64,000 nt of DNA from Tetraselmis striata (Eukaryota > Chlorophyta > Chlorodendrophyceae > Chlorodendrales > Chlorodendraceae). A program made the translations under genes and the position numbers. This document shows positions 51,537 through 63,593 of this stretch, in pieces (within the stretch, counting starts at the first letter, position 1; each line of letters begins with the position of its first letter). The notes beneath the pieces were generated by a model, which had not been told where the DNA came from, made no database searches, and saw only the letters and a list, made by a program, of their open reading frames with translations. Location of the stretch: assembly GCA_006384855.1 (NCBI GenBank), contig VCJN01001994.1:1-64000 (forward strand), in the 5' to 3' direction.

Positions 51537-53904
51537 ATGGCGCCCAAGAAGGACAAAGACAAGCCACCGGAGTTTATGACAATCAGTGGGCAGCTGTGCC
51601 GCCGTGTGAAGGATAGCAGCGGCAAGTTCGTGTACCGACCCGTACAGGCAAGTCCTTCTGCGATCCTTGCTGCTGCCTACAGCCCATACCCATGGAATGC
51701 AGGGAACCCGGCGGAAGAGAGGGGGGGGGGGGGGGGTTCCCGCACAGGGTCACGGGACATTCCAATAAGACCCCGCCACGTTCACCTCCCGGTTAAAATC
51801 GACTGGCCGCAACAAACCTCCTCCTGCAAAGGGACCATTACTGCGTGCGTTGACCCCGGTATTGCACACCCGCCTCAAAGCTGCCGCACTGAAGCAGCCC
51901 CCCCCCCCCCCCCCCCGGGGCCGCCGCCCATCTGCATTAAGGATTTACCTCGCAGCGGCATTGCCACTCGTTTGTTAAAGGCCGCGTGTTAGAAAATCTA
52001 TGTACCTTCAGTACGGCTTCGGAACCGCCAAACGCAAAATACTCCCCACATTTCTTATCTCAACTTCTCAGCCCGGCACCCGCCACGTGACATTCTTTGA
52101 ACACGGACTAATTCCCCTTGCAGGCGGATGGCACGGAGGCTGGCGGCCAGACGAAGCCCAAGGTGCGCCAGGACGTTGCTTTATTGAAGAGGCTCCCAAA
52201 CCTAGCATTAATGCCTGCTGATGCCATGTCATGTGTATCTTCACGTCCCTCCTGCAACTGTCATAAACAGCGTAGCGGAGCATTGTATCTAGGGCAAGTA
52301 TTTTGCCGTTTCGCGCCCCCTCAGAACGATGAAGAGGAAGAGAAAAAGTGGATCCAGATGAAAGAGCGGGAGGTGCAGGAGGCGCGCCTGCGCGATGCCA
52401 GGCAGCAGAGTGCCAAGCAGATGCGAGAGAAAGAGGCAAGTTGCCGTTGCTCTCCACCATATTCCTTCCCCCCAGGAGTGCTGCCCCTTCCCTAGCCATT
52501 TCTTCCATGGACGGCATGGAAACATCGCGGGAGTCACACTGCTGCAGTACATGCTATGACTGCCCGTTGTGATATGCTATCTGCTGCACATAGCCCACCG
52601 AGTTGCTGAAAATCCCGGATGTGCGGCTGCCTGCAGAAGCTCGGCCTGGTTGAAAAGAGTGGCAGGGCTCGTGAACCTACGGTGAGAGCCTGCACCGCCC
52701 GCTGCCCTGAGCGACTGTCCATGCCGCTGATGTCCGACTGTGCTCAGCTGACCCAGGGAATCCGGTTCGACAGGTCAAGGTCCCTGCTGCTCTCCAGCGC
52801 CTGCGGGAGGAGCATGAGGCCGCCCTCAAGGCACGTCCGGACATTCATGTCATCCAGCTCCCTGCTGCTCCGGGGCTCTGGGCTCGGTCTCCCAGCTGAC
52901 AGCTGCACTGGGACTGATGATGGCTTGTAATGCAGGTGGGAATGCAGACCAGCAAGCCGGGAGAATACATTCTGATCAAAGAGGCCCTCAACATTGAGGA
53001 GAAGCGCTACCATGCCAGAGTGAAAGACGCCAAGGAGAAGGCCTACAAGCGTACCAGGGGCAAGCTCAGGGTCGCTGGCCGCGCTGGCATTGGCGACTCG
53101 GACGAGGATCTGGATGAGGAGGTGCTATCCTCCTGGCCTCCTGCCTGATAAGGAACCAACCTACAGCCTGTAGACATCCTACCCCCCCCCCCCCCCCCCC
53201 CGGGCCCGGGTCTGCGTTGCTGTTGTTAACATATTTCTCTGGGTTTGGTGACAGGATACTGCGCTGGTGCCGAAGCAGGAGCTGCATGACATTGATGACT
53301 ACCGCCGTGACATGCCTGTCAAGAAGGCCACTGCAGGGAGGGGTGCTGCCCAGCCAACGCTCTGGTCTGCCAATGGGCAGTCTGCAGTACGCCGCGCTGT
53401 CCCTGAGCATTCTCTCCCCTCCACCATGTTCTCGCGATGCAATCTATGAGCCGCAGCATGCGCCGTCTCCATATACTGCCGGCTCATGACATCGATGCTC
53501 TTCCTTGCCCCTTCTCCATGTTGCAGGCGCCGCTGCCCTCCGATGCAGGCCACGCCAGTGCTCGTCTCGCCAGTGCTCGTCCCGGCCGCGGGCGTGGTGG
53601 CAATGCAGCGCACGCAGCACAACAGGATGGAAGCATGGACATGAGCGACCTGGGCAATGCACTGCCAAGCACGGACGCGGGTGGCCGTGGCCGTGGGAGG
53701 GGACGGCGCGGAGGCGGCGGCCGCGGCGGAGGTGGTCGTGGGCGCGGCTCGGGCCTATCGGATGAGGCTCCTGGCGAGAACAGCCGGCCTGCCAGTGCGC
53801 GCCCTCGCAGTAAGGGCGGCAACCGCGGCAGGGGCCGGGGCAGCGGAGGACGTGTACACGAGCCTGGCGGCGGCCCGGTGGTGGCGGCCAACAACGCTGG
53901 GTGA
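51537..53904 (+). CDS. Unrecognised conserved-looking protein with coiled coil and RG-rich tail
   Basis: Proposed exons are 51537-51647, 52124-52162, 52325-52435, 52637-52681, 52774-52848, 52936-53121, 53255-53386 and 53527-53904, about 358 aa, every intron phase 0. The start is MAPKKDKDKPPEFMTISGQL. Residues about 50-105 are a charged coiled coil (EEEEKKWIQMKEREVQEARL). Then come VPAALQRLREEHEAALKARP, QTSKPGEYILIKEALNIEEK, RYHARVKDAKEKAYKRTRGK and acidic GDSDEDLDEE. The last exon is low-complexity GRGRGRRGGGGRGGGGRGRG, suggesting RNA binding. Introns 1 and 3 appear to use GC donors (GCAAGT). Intron 1 holds poly(G)16 and poly(C)19; intron 6 holds poly(C)20. I cannot assign a function. Clean in-frame splicing argues for a real gene. 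Confidence 0.7.
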
Positions 53905-54482
53905 CATGGAACATCCTGGACACACCTAACCGATGCGCAGGCTGGCGTGGTGACTTCGTGGCCCATTTGGTGACGCTGCTGGCACGTATCTGGTTGGCCG
54001 GCTGTGGCGAAGGGGCACCTGGTGCGGCGACATCAGCTTGCATGCCTGACATACAGTCAGGCTAGGCCAAGGTGGCATGAGTCTCACCCGTGCCGCTTGG
54101 AGCTGCGCAGTGCTGTGCGCTGACTCTCGGCGTGAAAGCAGCGCCACAATATGGAGGCCTGGCTGGTCGCTCACGCAGGCAGTTTGCTTCCGATTGGTGC
54201 GCCTGCATCTGGAAATATGTAGACAAAGGAGAAAAGGAATGGGCAGCTACTGGGGCCTGTTAGCGGCCCGGTGTGTTGTGTGGCAGAGGGCATGCTGCCG
54301 CTACTGCGCCTTCGCAGCGGAGGTTGTAGACATGCGCCAGGCCTGTGCCTGCTTACTGACAGGACAAGCAGGGCTGCGTCGCTCAATGGATGGCAATGCC
54401 GAAATGTGGCAGGCCGCTGTGGGCATGTTTCGGCCCCATCACGCTGCAGCTGCGGTGCACCTGGGAGCTGCCCATTCTGGGC

Positions 54483-54487
54483 TGTAA
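54483..54487 (+). terminator. TGTAA polyadenylation signal of the 51.5-53.9 kb gene
   Basis: TGTAA lies about 580 bp after the stop codon. No nearer plus-strand TGTAA was noticed. 54500-55298 holds no further clear gene; poly(G)12 lies at 54779. Confidence 0.45.
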
Positions 54488-55298
54488 ACTCCATCTTTCA
54501 GCCCTCCAATTCCTGTGTGATGTGCTGGTGTCAATACGGCACGTTCAGCCAAAAAGACATAGATTAACAATATAGCGTCTGATGAAGTGCCCATACAATG
54601 TGATGCATTTCGTGTATGCCAAAAAAGTGATCGCATACATTTGCACAGATGGATTTGTCACACATAGCGGTTATCTATGAACAGCGGATATGAAGAGGAT
54701 AATACCCTGAGGATATCCCCACCTCAGGATCACTACATTTGAGACCCCGCAAACTATCGCAGTGAGAGGAAGTGGGAAGGGGGGGGGGGGATTCTGGTGC
54801 TGGTACTACCCGTAGTCATGTAAAACCATTTCCCGCTTCGTAGCGTTACTTTCGCGGGTGGCGGGTTGTATTCGTTTCAATGAATCAATGATTTCCATCG
54901 CCAACTTCCAAATAAGAAATTGAATTCCATATCGCTGACGATACATACAGTACGGGTTAGTGGTTCAGATTGCGATTATCCTCCGAGAGTATCTCCCCGG
55001 GAGAACGGGAGTAAGCTAGAATTACAAACATGAACTAAATCCGTTGAGATTCCGTAGCTCTATTTCCCAAACATGTCACATCGAATGCCCCGTGCTCGTA
55101 TCCGCCGCCGCCGCGCCGCCACTACCGCCTGCAGCATCACTACAGGTACTGGTACCGGCACTGCGCGAGGCGCGGCGGCGGCACACGGCGGCGGCATCAC
55201 CCCACACCGCGCGGCGAGCTACAAGATGTGCCGCCGGACCTCGCAGCGTCCCTCCTCTCCGCACTCCACCCTGACGGCATCCCACAGAAGGTGTCACC

Positions 55299-56492
55299 AT
55301 GGCGGGCTCCGGAATCGCCGTCGGCCAGAACAAGGGCCACACTGTAACCGCTAAGGACAAGGCCCTGAAGCCGTCCACCCGCAAGGGGGTGAGTGGCCCG
55401 CTTCGCGCCTGCAGCCGGCAGACTGCGACACCACCCTAAAGTACTGTGCAGCAGCACGCACGCTATGCCGGCAGCCGCCGCCGGGCAACCCGCCAGCCTC
55501 GCAGCCCTCCCCCCACGCAACGCGGAGCAAAACAGGGTCCTCCTCGCGTGACCGCATGCCCAGTCGCTCCACTCATAACGTCGGAGGGTGCAGCTGTGTG
55601 ACGGGCAGATTCATAGGTCTGGTTCGGTCTAACCTTGTGGGTTTGGTTAGAGGGTCGGGGTTGTGTAGGTCTGGTTTGGTCGAACCTCCCGGCGTGGCTG
55701 GCCCGGTGACAGCAACGCGCCCGGAAAGGGGGGGGGGGGGGGGGGGGGTTAACCGCGCTCGAGAACGTGGGCGTGGGTGTGGGGCCCGGTGTCAAGCGTG
55801 AGTATATGCGGGTCGAGTTGGGTGGGCATGTGTGCCGTATCTGTAGGAAGTTGGCTGCTAGGGGTGCCGGGTGTGTGTGTGTGTATGGTTGCTGGTTGCT
55901 ATTGGGGAACCCTGTATGCCAAGAAGTGGGGAATATCCTCCCCTCCCATACACACACACATACATCCCGTCCCGTAGCTTTCCCCTTCTGGCCAGCCCTC
56001 TTCCGCATCGTCTTAGGACCACCAAGCATGGGTCTGTATGATCAAGCCGTAGCTTTCCAGTCCCTGCTGTTTATATAGTAGGGCGGGCAGTGTCTATATA
56101 AACCACCCCCTCCCCCCTTCGGCTCACTGACCAATGCACCCCCCTCAGGCTCTTGGCAAGCGCGTCAAGTTCGTGCGCTCGGTGGTCCGCGAGGTCTGCG
56201 GCCTGGCTCCCTATGAGAAGCGCCTGTGCGAGCTGCTCCGTGTGGGCCGTGACAAGCGCGCCCTGAAGCTGGCCAAGAAGAAGGTGATTCGCAAATCTCC
56301 CCCCTCATCCCCGCCTCCCAAGGCTCTGGTGCTCCTGAATAATTAGTGTATTGTTTGTGTGTGAGGCCCCGCGCTGAGAATGGCCTGCTGTATTCTCCCC
56401 TCCCGCAGCTGGGCACCCACCTCCGCGGCAAGAGGAAGAGGGAGGAGATGGCCAACGTCCTGCGCGCCGCCGCCAAGAAGACCGCCCATTAA
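55299..56492 (+). CDS. RPL36: 60S ribosomal protein eL36
   Basis: eL36 is a small basic protein of the large cytosolic ribosomal subunit. Three exons, 55299-55388, 56149-56283 and 56409-56492, give 102 aa, the usual length. Exon 1 starts [20 protein letters not shown]. Exon 2 carries [20 protein letters not shown] and [20 protein letters not shown]. Exon 3 reads [20 protein letters not shown] and ends KKTAH. All splice sites are GT-AG in phase 0. Intron 1 is long (760 bp) and contains poly(G)21 at 55728-55748 and GT-rich repeats. The start ATG has context CACCATGGC, a good initiation context. Confidence 0.96.
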
Positions 56493-56525
56493 ACTCCGCA
56501 GCTGCTTGCTTGGCTCTCGGCCCGG

Positions 56526-56530
56526 TGTAA
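56526..56530 (+). terminator. TGTAA polyadenylation signal of eL36
   Basis: TGTAA lies 33 bp after the stop codon. 56550-57900 shows no other gene that I can support. Confidence 0.7.
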
Positions 56531-57913
56531 TGCACAAGCCTGCGCATGATGATGCTTCCGTGCGCGCGGGTTGTGCATTTGGAGATGCCACATGAGTCTG
56601 GCCCATGAGACAGGCATCACCACATAGGAATTCGCCATTGGAGGAGAGAGGGTAGGGTTGTGGGGCGGAAATGCGGGCGCCACACCATGTCACCACATGT
56701 ATGTGCCGCAATTTTGTCCAGGCACAACCACAAGTGCATTGCACATGATGTGAAAACAGGGTTGTATATCATCACACGCCTGTATACCGTACATGCACTT
56801 TATGAATTATGCGGTTCTGGCTGGCGACTAAGCGTGGAAGAATCCTGCCGTAGAAACCAAGCACAAGAGTCATCGCTGTGAGCCTGTTTTTTAGATAGAG
56901 CCGGTTCCGCATAGGAGGGCCTGTCTAAGGATATGCCATGCATATATATGCAGGAGTATGCTGGAGGTTAAATGGATAGATGCATCCAGAATGAGGAAAT
57001 CATTGACAATCACTCGCTGAGTGAATGACCATCTTAGCCAGCAGTGCGTGTGTGTATGTGCGATTTGATTCTCCCTTGTCACTACTCCCTTTTACAGTGA
57101 CCAGTGAGAGCCACTTGATGATTTGGCCATCAGCATTGGTGAGTAATAAATGAGCATGCAGGGACAGCAATCGACACCCGTTGTCCTCGTGTCCGCATCA
57201 CCACAGCCTGCCGCAGTCTGCTCTGGTCTAAAAGGCACAGATCCCCCACTAGCAATGTAGGGTATTATTTTGTCATTTCCTGTAGTGTGATTGCAGGGCC
57301 CAGTGCCCTGGTCGGAAGGCAGCTGCTGACAAACGGTGTTTGGCAAGAACTTGATGTGCTCACACCTTCATGTGCCCCATCGGATCGTGCGTGTACAACG
57401 GTGGTGTGTTCATAGCAAACACACCGCACATGAGAAATGTGCGCCCCACAGCAAGTACAGATCATTTCGCCTCTGGACGGCATGTGGTGGAGGGAGTGGG
57501 AGGGATTCTAGATTGTGGTACTCGTTTCATATAGAAATTTGTTTGTCGCCAGTGTTATCGTATACGGACTAAAGGGTACCCGTTCTTATAGATGCATATG
57601 CAGGTGTCCGCTATTATTATCGCGTACACGGAGTTATATCCATAATAGTTGAAGGGCATATCAGTTCCCCTCTTTGTAGCCCAAAGTGTATTCTAAACAA
57701 TCATCAGGCATTATGTATTAGGATACATCATTCTGGCCTAGAAATTGATAATTCGACGACCTGACCGCTGTACTGGACCGGTATATTGTGAACACAATAA
57801 ACGTAAAAGGACAATCGAATATTAATTTGTACAAATACTGGGGCCCCGGGCGGCGGGCAAAATGGGGTGCCTGGCAAGTTCAAATGTAAATGCCGACGAC
57901 GATAATAATAATT

Positions 57914-59077
57914 CCCCTACCTCTTTGTGGGTTGAGCGGAGGAAAAGGAGAGCCGCGTCCGAAATCGCCTGGAATACGACAGAATTAATACCGGTCGCAA
58001 TACGGTTTTATCACGGATTTCTAGGCGTCCGTCCTCCGTCCTCCGTCCGTCCTCGTGTGCTGCGTCTTCGTGAATGAACCGTCATACGTTCGATCTGTGT
58101 TCGTTTGATTTCTAGGCACTCCTTCCACAGTCCGTAAAAATCCTGCGACTAAGACGAATCTATCGTGAATTATACCGGAAACATACTGCAAAAATCACGA
58201 ATGTCCGTCCTTCGTCCTCCTGTGCTGCGTCTTCGCGTATGAACCGTCATACGTTCGATCTGTGCTCGTTTGATTTCTAGGCACACCTCCGAAGACGGCG
58301 AGATTCTGAATGGATGCGCGTGTATTCTAGCCCAGGCACGTCATGTATTCGTCTGAAACGCCAAAATAACGCGGTACCGCAGCGCGTTTTTACTGCTGAA
58401 TCGGCAAGCGAGACTCGCCCTCTATATTTATACAGCGACTATATACACGGTGGTCGGAGGATATGCTGCAACATGATGGTGTAAAAAGGGATCGCCGCGG
58501 TGCGGGGGCAGTCCGCCGACCCGGGGCCCGGCGTCCGTCGACGGACGGGCGACGGTCGAACGGCGGCGTCCGGCGTCCGGTGCCGGTACAGGCGGCGGGC
58601 GTGGCGATTCGCGCCGTGCCCGCCCCGTAGACCTGACGACCGGCCCGACCTGCGCGGCCTCGTGCGGGATGCGGGCCGCCCGTGGGCGGCTTGTACTGTA
58701 TTGCTGATCTTGCAGTGCTGCCTTTTTTTTTTTTTGGGTAATACAACTTTTAGCGGTGGGTTGGGTACCGGCCTTTTTGTAATGCACACCAGTAGTCAGC
58801 GGCCCGCTTTTACGCGGCTCGCAGATTTAATCTGTTTTACAAAATAATACGTCTCTGTTGAAAAACAATAAATTACTGACGAAAAAAAATAAATTACTGG
58901 CGAAAAAAAATACTGACAAATCTAACTCTAACGCTAATAAAAGCATTATTACCCGGAAACAACAGTAGTACAAGATCAACAGTCCAAGCCGGCTAAAAGC
59001 GGCCCGCATCCCGCACCACGCTCAACCCAAGAGGTAGGGGCACCTCCACAAATCCCCGGCGCGAAGCGCCGCTTAGT
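57914..59077 (+). mobile_element. Dispersed seventh copy of the 22-28 kb hairpin-ended unit
   Basis: Starts after TT with CCCCTACCTCTTTGTGGGTT (3-bp insertion in the inverted repeat), ends with the intact inverse at 59019-59040, hairpin GGCGC-GAA-GCGCC and GCTTAGT. It contains the same GC-rich module (CCGACCCGGGGCCCGGCGTC) at about 58515. It has two copies of the CGTCATACGTTCGATCTGTG block where array units have one. As a solitary copy in other flanking DNA it confirms the element's ends. Confidence 0.75.
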
Positions 59078-59375
59078 GAAATAATTCACATATTTATTTA
59101 TAGCTTTACACCGTACTGGTATTACCCGGTTATCTGGTATGGGCGTATGGCTGGCAGCGAATAATCCTTATACATCGATGATGACATCCGCCTACTGCTG
59201 CGCGCCTTCGTACGCGCGACGCGGTGCCGGGCAACCACTGATCGCGGTAACAAGCAGAGCGGGCTGGCCGTGACGAACTGACACCACTGGCAATTGTCTC
59301 AGTTTACAGCTCAGCAGCAACAACGACAGCCCGACGGGATTGCAGGGCTGTGTGTGGTTCGCTGGCCACCTGGCG

Positions 59376-59489
59376 ATGGTGCGCATAGTCACATGGAACG
59401 TTAACGGCTTGCGCGCAGTCGTCAAGAAGTATGGCTCCCTGACACGGATGTTGGAGCTTCTGGAAGCAGGTGGGTTGTGTGTGTGTTGT

Positions 59490-59536
<47 letters not shown>

Positions 59537-62500
59537 GCCTGGGCGCTTGCCTACAATACCTGGTCACCCAGTCGGAAGCCTGTTGCGCGAGGAGCAAACA
59601 GACTTGCCCCTTCCGTGTGTGTTGTAGATAGACAATGGCACGTGTACAAGTGCGTCGTACTGCATCGCGGCATGGGTCGACGAATAAGTGCTGTCACTTA
59701 AATAGGAAGGGGTGGCGGTGAGAGAAGGTGGAGGCGGGAAGGGGGAATACACGTGGATGAGGCTGCATGCCGGAATTATAACGTGAGGGGCCAATGATAG
59801 TACGTGTGTCTCTGCCAGACATCATATGTGTGCAGGAGACAAAGCTCACGCGGAGTGAGCTCTCATCTGAACTGGCTATTTGCGAGGGGTGGTGCGAGCT
59901 TTCACCCACCTCATCCTCTCCCCTGCTCTCACATGAAAATCTGACCCAAATCCTGGTCTCAGACCCAGCGCTGTCTGCCCACACAATAGCCGTTGCTCCG
60001 TGCACTGACAGGCATTTTCTCTCTGCAGGGATTCCTACTTCTCCTCGTGCCGCATCCGCCAGGGGTACTCAGGTACGATGCGTGCAGCGCACCAGCGTCC
60101 ATGCATGAAGTGCCTATCGTGCCTGATGTGTACGTACATCATGTGTGCTGCGTGCCCATGCGCATAAGATCCCAGTGGCGGACTATGGATGGCCAGTAGA
60201 ATCAGAGAGTAGGGAGTCTTAGTGTGCTGCACCATGACACTGGCTTGCTGCCCTTCAGGTGTGGCCACGTTCTGCCGGACATCGGTTACCACGCCTAGCT
60301 GGGCGGGGGAGGGCTTCACCAGCAGACCTCCCCCAAGCGCAGGTTGGTTCACCTCCTGCGGGGATTCATCGCCGCTTGCTACCCGTACCGTGCCTATATC
60401 ACACAGCAGACGTCCCTCGCCGGTTCCCACTCACATCATGCGCCGCGCTGCTCAGGGGAGAAGCCAGTTGCGCCTGTGCCAGACCCGTTTCAGGAATGGA
60501 CGGCGGAGGAGGCGGAAGAGCTGGACCGGGAGGGGCGCGCGATTGTGACTGATCACGGCGCTTTTGTGCTGATCAACCTGTACGGGCCGGCGCTGTCCAT
60601 GGAGGAGAGCCTGGAAGAGAGACTGAAGTTCAAGCTGAGATTCTACGAGGTGTGGGTGGGGGCTTGGCAAGCGGATCATGCTCCCCCCCGAATGAATTCC
60701 ATTTGACATGCAGCCTGGGAAAACCTGTACGGCGACATTTGGTGGGCCGACTCGCACTACCTGGGTGATGGGGCAGGCGCTGGAGCTGCGGGTGAGGAGC
60801 CTCCAGGGCGAGGGGCGCCACGTTGTGGTCGTCGGCGACTTCAACATCTCCCCCAAGCCAATCGACCACTGCGAGCCGCGCGCAGAGTTTTGCAAGCGGC
60901 CAGGTACAGGAGCTCGTAGCCGTGCTGGGACTTGCAATAGATATATAGAAGCACTGGCAATAAATGCGTACCTGAGGTTGTGTAATTGCGCCGGCAGACC
61001 GGCAATGGTTGCTACGGCTACTGTCCTGCCCAGGGGATCCCGAACAACCGCATGAGGGCGGTCCCCTGGTGGACGTCTTCCGCTGGTGTCATCCGGACAG
61101 GTGCTTCAAAGCCTCCCTCATGCTGTGTTCTTCATGTTTCGCTTCCCCCGAGACTGCCCAATGGTAACCAGCAGCGCCCTCGCCCTGTGAAGGTGCGGCG
61201 CCTACACGTGCTGGAGCGTGGCCTCCGGCGCCAAAATTAATAACTACGGCACGCGCATCGACCTCATCCTCGCGGCCGGGCCGGCGGGGACGTCCAAGGT
61301 GGCGCTAACCTCGCACATCCGCAGCTCGGTACGTGCCCAACCCCCAAGCCCCAAACCTTCAAGTCTCAACCCTTGCGCACGCCACGATTGCAACAGGAAT
61401 TTAGTCATCTTGCTCCAAAACCAGCAATATGGCTAAATTCCTAATACATAGTCGATACATAGGGCTTGCCTCATACCCTGAAGGACCTTGTTTCAGTGCC
61501 TACACTCACGGTGGACTAGTACCTGGCACTACAACGGCGACGTGCATCATCCTGCCATGCCATCACCCTTTGGGCTGCGCTGCTGCTATTCCTGGCCAAT
61601 CGTCAACAACAGCGGCCTGCCCTGGCCCTGCCTTGCCAACTCCAGGAAATCAATTCTGACTTTGAGGGCTCGGACCATGCGCCGTGCCGTGCCGAGCTGG
61701 CGTTCACCGAGCTACTCGGCGGTCGCTCCCCGGCGGCGCTCAGCATGCGCCGCGTGTTCACGGGGAAGCAGGTGCGGCACCCCGCCCCCATGGAACCAGT
61801 TCCCCACTTGGGGATGCCAAGCGCTGGTGACTGCTCTCAGCCATGCGATTCCATCCCTTGCGCAGTCGACACTGCGCGGGCTGCTGGCTTTGGGCGGCCA
61901 GAAACGCGGCCCAGGAGCGCAGGACGGGCCAAACTTGCAGGTGAAGCCAGCCTTTGTGTCCTCCATCCCACCACCCGCCCATCGCCGCCCACGGAGTGCG
62001 CTGTGATGAGGCAGTGTGGCAGGGGCAGCACCGGTAGTGCATCCTGCAGCTGCTCATGCTGCGCTGTGGCGGGTGTCCAGCAGGGGGGTGCAAACAGTAC
62101 GAAGCGCGAGGAGCAGCTGGGAGGGGTGCACAGTAGGGCTGACGGGCCACAGACGGCTTCAGTAGCCACCTGGACGCCACCGCCCCGCAAGATGCAGCGC
62201 GGTATCGGCGCCTTCTTGGTTAGCCAGCCAAAAGCGGGCCGTGGTATCGCGTTGCCAAGTGCACAGCCATCCAGACGCGGGGCAATCAGTACTGTTGCCG
62301 AGGCGAGCACCAGCTGCTGTGCAGCCACGTTGAAACAGTCCGACAGCTCGCATAGGGACATAGCGGCATCTGGCACTGGGGGCATTCGAGGTAGTGTAAT
62401 AGGTAGCGACGGGCTGGGTAGCCTGGGCGGGCCCGGGGTACATGAGGGCATAGGCACAGCGGCAAGCCCGGAGGGTCCGTGGATGCCGCCTGATGACGCG

Positions 62501-63003
62501 TCCAAAGCGTGGCTGAAGATAAAGGTGGGCAGCCGTATGGTCCCCTTGCGGTCACATGCCATCAGTGAAACCACCGGAACCTAGTCCACCTGTACCCGTA
62601 CCGCCCCTGGGCAATTCGCCGCACTCTACACCTGCTTGATCTCGTCATTGAAAGAGCGCTGCCCGGCTGGTGCGCTGGGGCTGCTGCACCAGAAACGCAT
62701 GGCCCCACCCGCATGCCAGGGACACCGAGAGCCATGTGTGGTGCGTGTGGTGAAGAAGGCCGGCCCTAACCAGGTGAAGCCAAAATGTACCGGCTGGATC
62801 AGCTCAGCTGCCGTCCGCCCTCACTAGGCAATTGCGCCAGCATCCCCTGTTCCATTGGACCCATCGTCTGCTCTGAGCGGAAGTTGCCGCTGTCTCGACA
62901 GGGGCGGGTGTTCTTTGTGTGCGCCAGGGCGGCCGGGAAGGCGCCCGAGGGCCGCTGCGACCATTTTCAGTGGGCCAGCCCATATGCGCCCAGAAAAGGC
63001 TGA
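59376..63003 (+). CDS. APEX2: AP endonuclease 2 (exonuclease III family, GRF zinc finger)
   Basis: APEX2 cleaves abasic sites, has strong 3'-5' exonuclease/phosphodiesterase activity and works with PCNA in base-excision repair. Thirteen exons are proposed: 59376-59469, 59819-59891, 60029-60072, 60259-60342, 60456-60649, 60777-60903, 61034-61100, 61193-61328, 61646-61771, 61866-61940, 62015-62524, 62693-62773 and 62902-63003, in frame, about 570 aa. Catalytic motifs are intact: IVTWNVNGLR, DIICVQETKL, YSGVATFCR, LINLYGPAL, VVVVGDFNIS, YTCWS, NYGTRIDLIL and EGSDHAPCRAEL. A PCNA-binding motif MQRGIGAFLVSQ lies in exon 11. The C-terminus is a GRF zinc finger: CQGHREPCVVRVVKKAGPNQ, GRVFFVCARAAG and CDHFQWASPYAP. 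Intron 1 contains 45 consecutive G. The exon 6 acceptor could lie about 60 bp earlier. Confidence 0.95.
59490..59534 (+). repeat. Poly(G)45 tract in APEX2 intron 1
   Basis: An uninterrupted run of 45 G starts 20 bp after the 5' splice site on the transcribed sense strand, preceded by GTGTGTGTGTTGT. Confidence 0.9.
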
Positions 63004-63217
63004 GCCTGAATTGACATCACTTCATGTACGGATGCGACTTGACAATAAGAACCAAAGAATAAGACTGCGCTATATCCTTGTTGGTCCAATTTCAGACGTA
63101 TACATCACGATTACAAGAATTCAGAACATTCGCTAGCACCCCATTTCTGAGAGCCAAAACTAGGGTACTTATAGTCGGGTCTGCAAACACAGACAACATG
63201 CTGTCGTAACCACAATG

Positions 63218-63222
63218 TGTAA
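63218..63222 (+). terminator. TGTAA polyadenylation signal of APEX2
   Basis: TGTAA lies 215 bp after the stop codon. Confidence 0.6.
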
Positions 63223-63410
63223 ATGCTAAATATATAGAGATTCTACGAATAGACCACGGGAATTTCTACGGCGACCCCCCTTTCCCTGTGTATTACGAGC
63301 CTTTTTCGACAGAACACACTTTCCACAGCCCTGAAACGCAGCCCTCAAATTAGTGGTTACTTTATTTGTCAACAATGAAATGTCTTGCTGTCTTTTTTAC
63401 CAGCATTGAG

Positions 63411-63593
63411 TCATCTGCGAGCAACGGGGGCTCCATGGATGCCATGCGACCTCAGCAGCCTCCTCCCTACAACACTTGCTAAACCTTCGGCGCATACATA
63501 CGTACGAGTGGCCACACCGCAGATGCCACCATGTTGCTGCAAAACCTGCTGGCAACTACTTCCCGTACAGGCTGTACGTATACTAGGCCACAA
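63411..63593 (-). CDS. Possible C-terminal exon of a convergent gene
   Basis: The minus-strand frame SSCQQVLQQHGGICGVATRT then LASVVGRRLLRSHGIHGAPV ends at a TGA. TGTAA on the minus strand lies at 63111-63115, within the APEX2 3' UTR, which would make the two genes overlap tail to tail. The family is not recognised, and an antisense plus-strand ORF (63385-63921) is equally long, so this is weak. 63600-64000 has nothing else I can support. Confidence 0.2.
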   Translation of the reverse strand: MWPSIRTACTGSSCQQVLQQHGGICGVATRTYVCAEGLASVVGRRLLRSHGIHGAPVARR

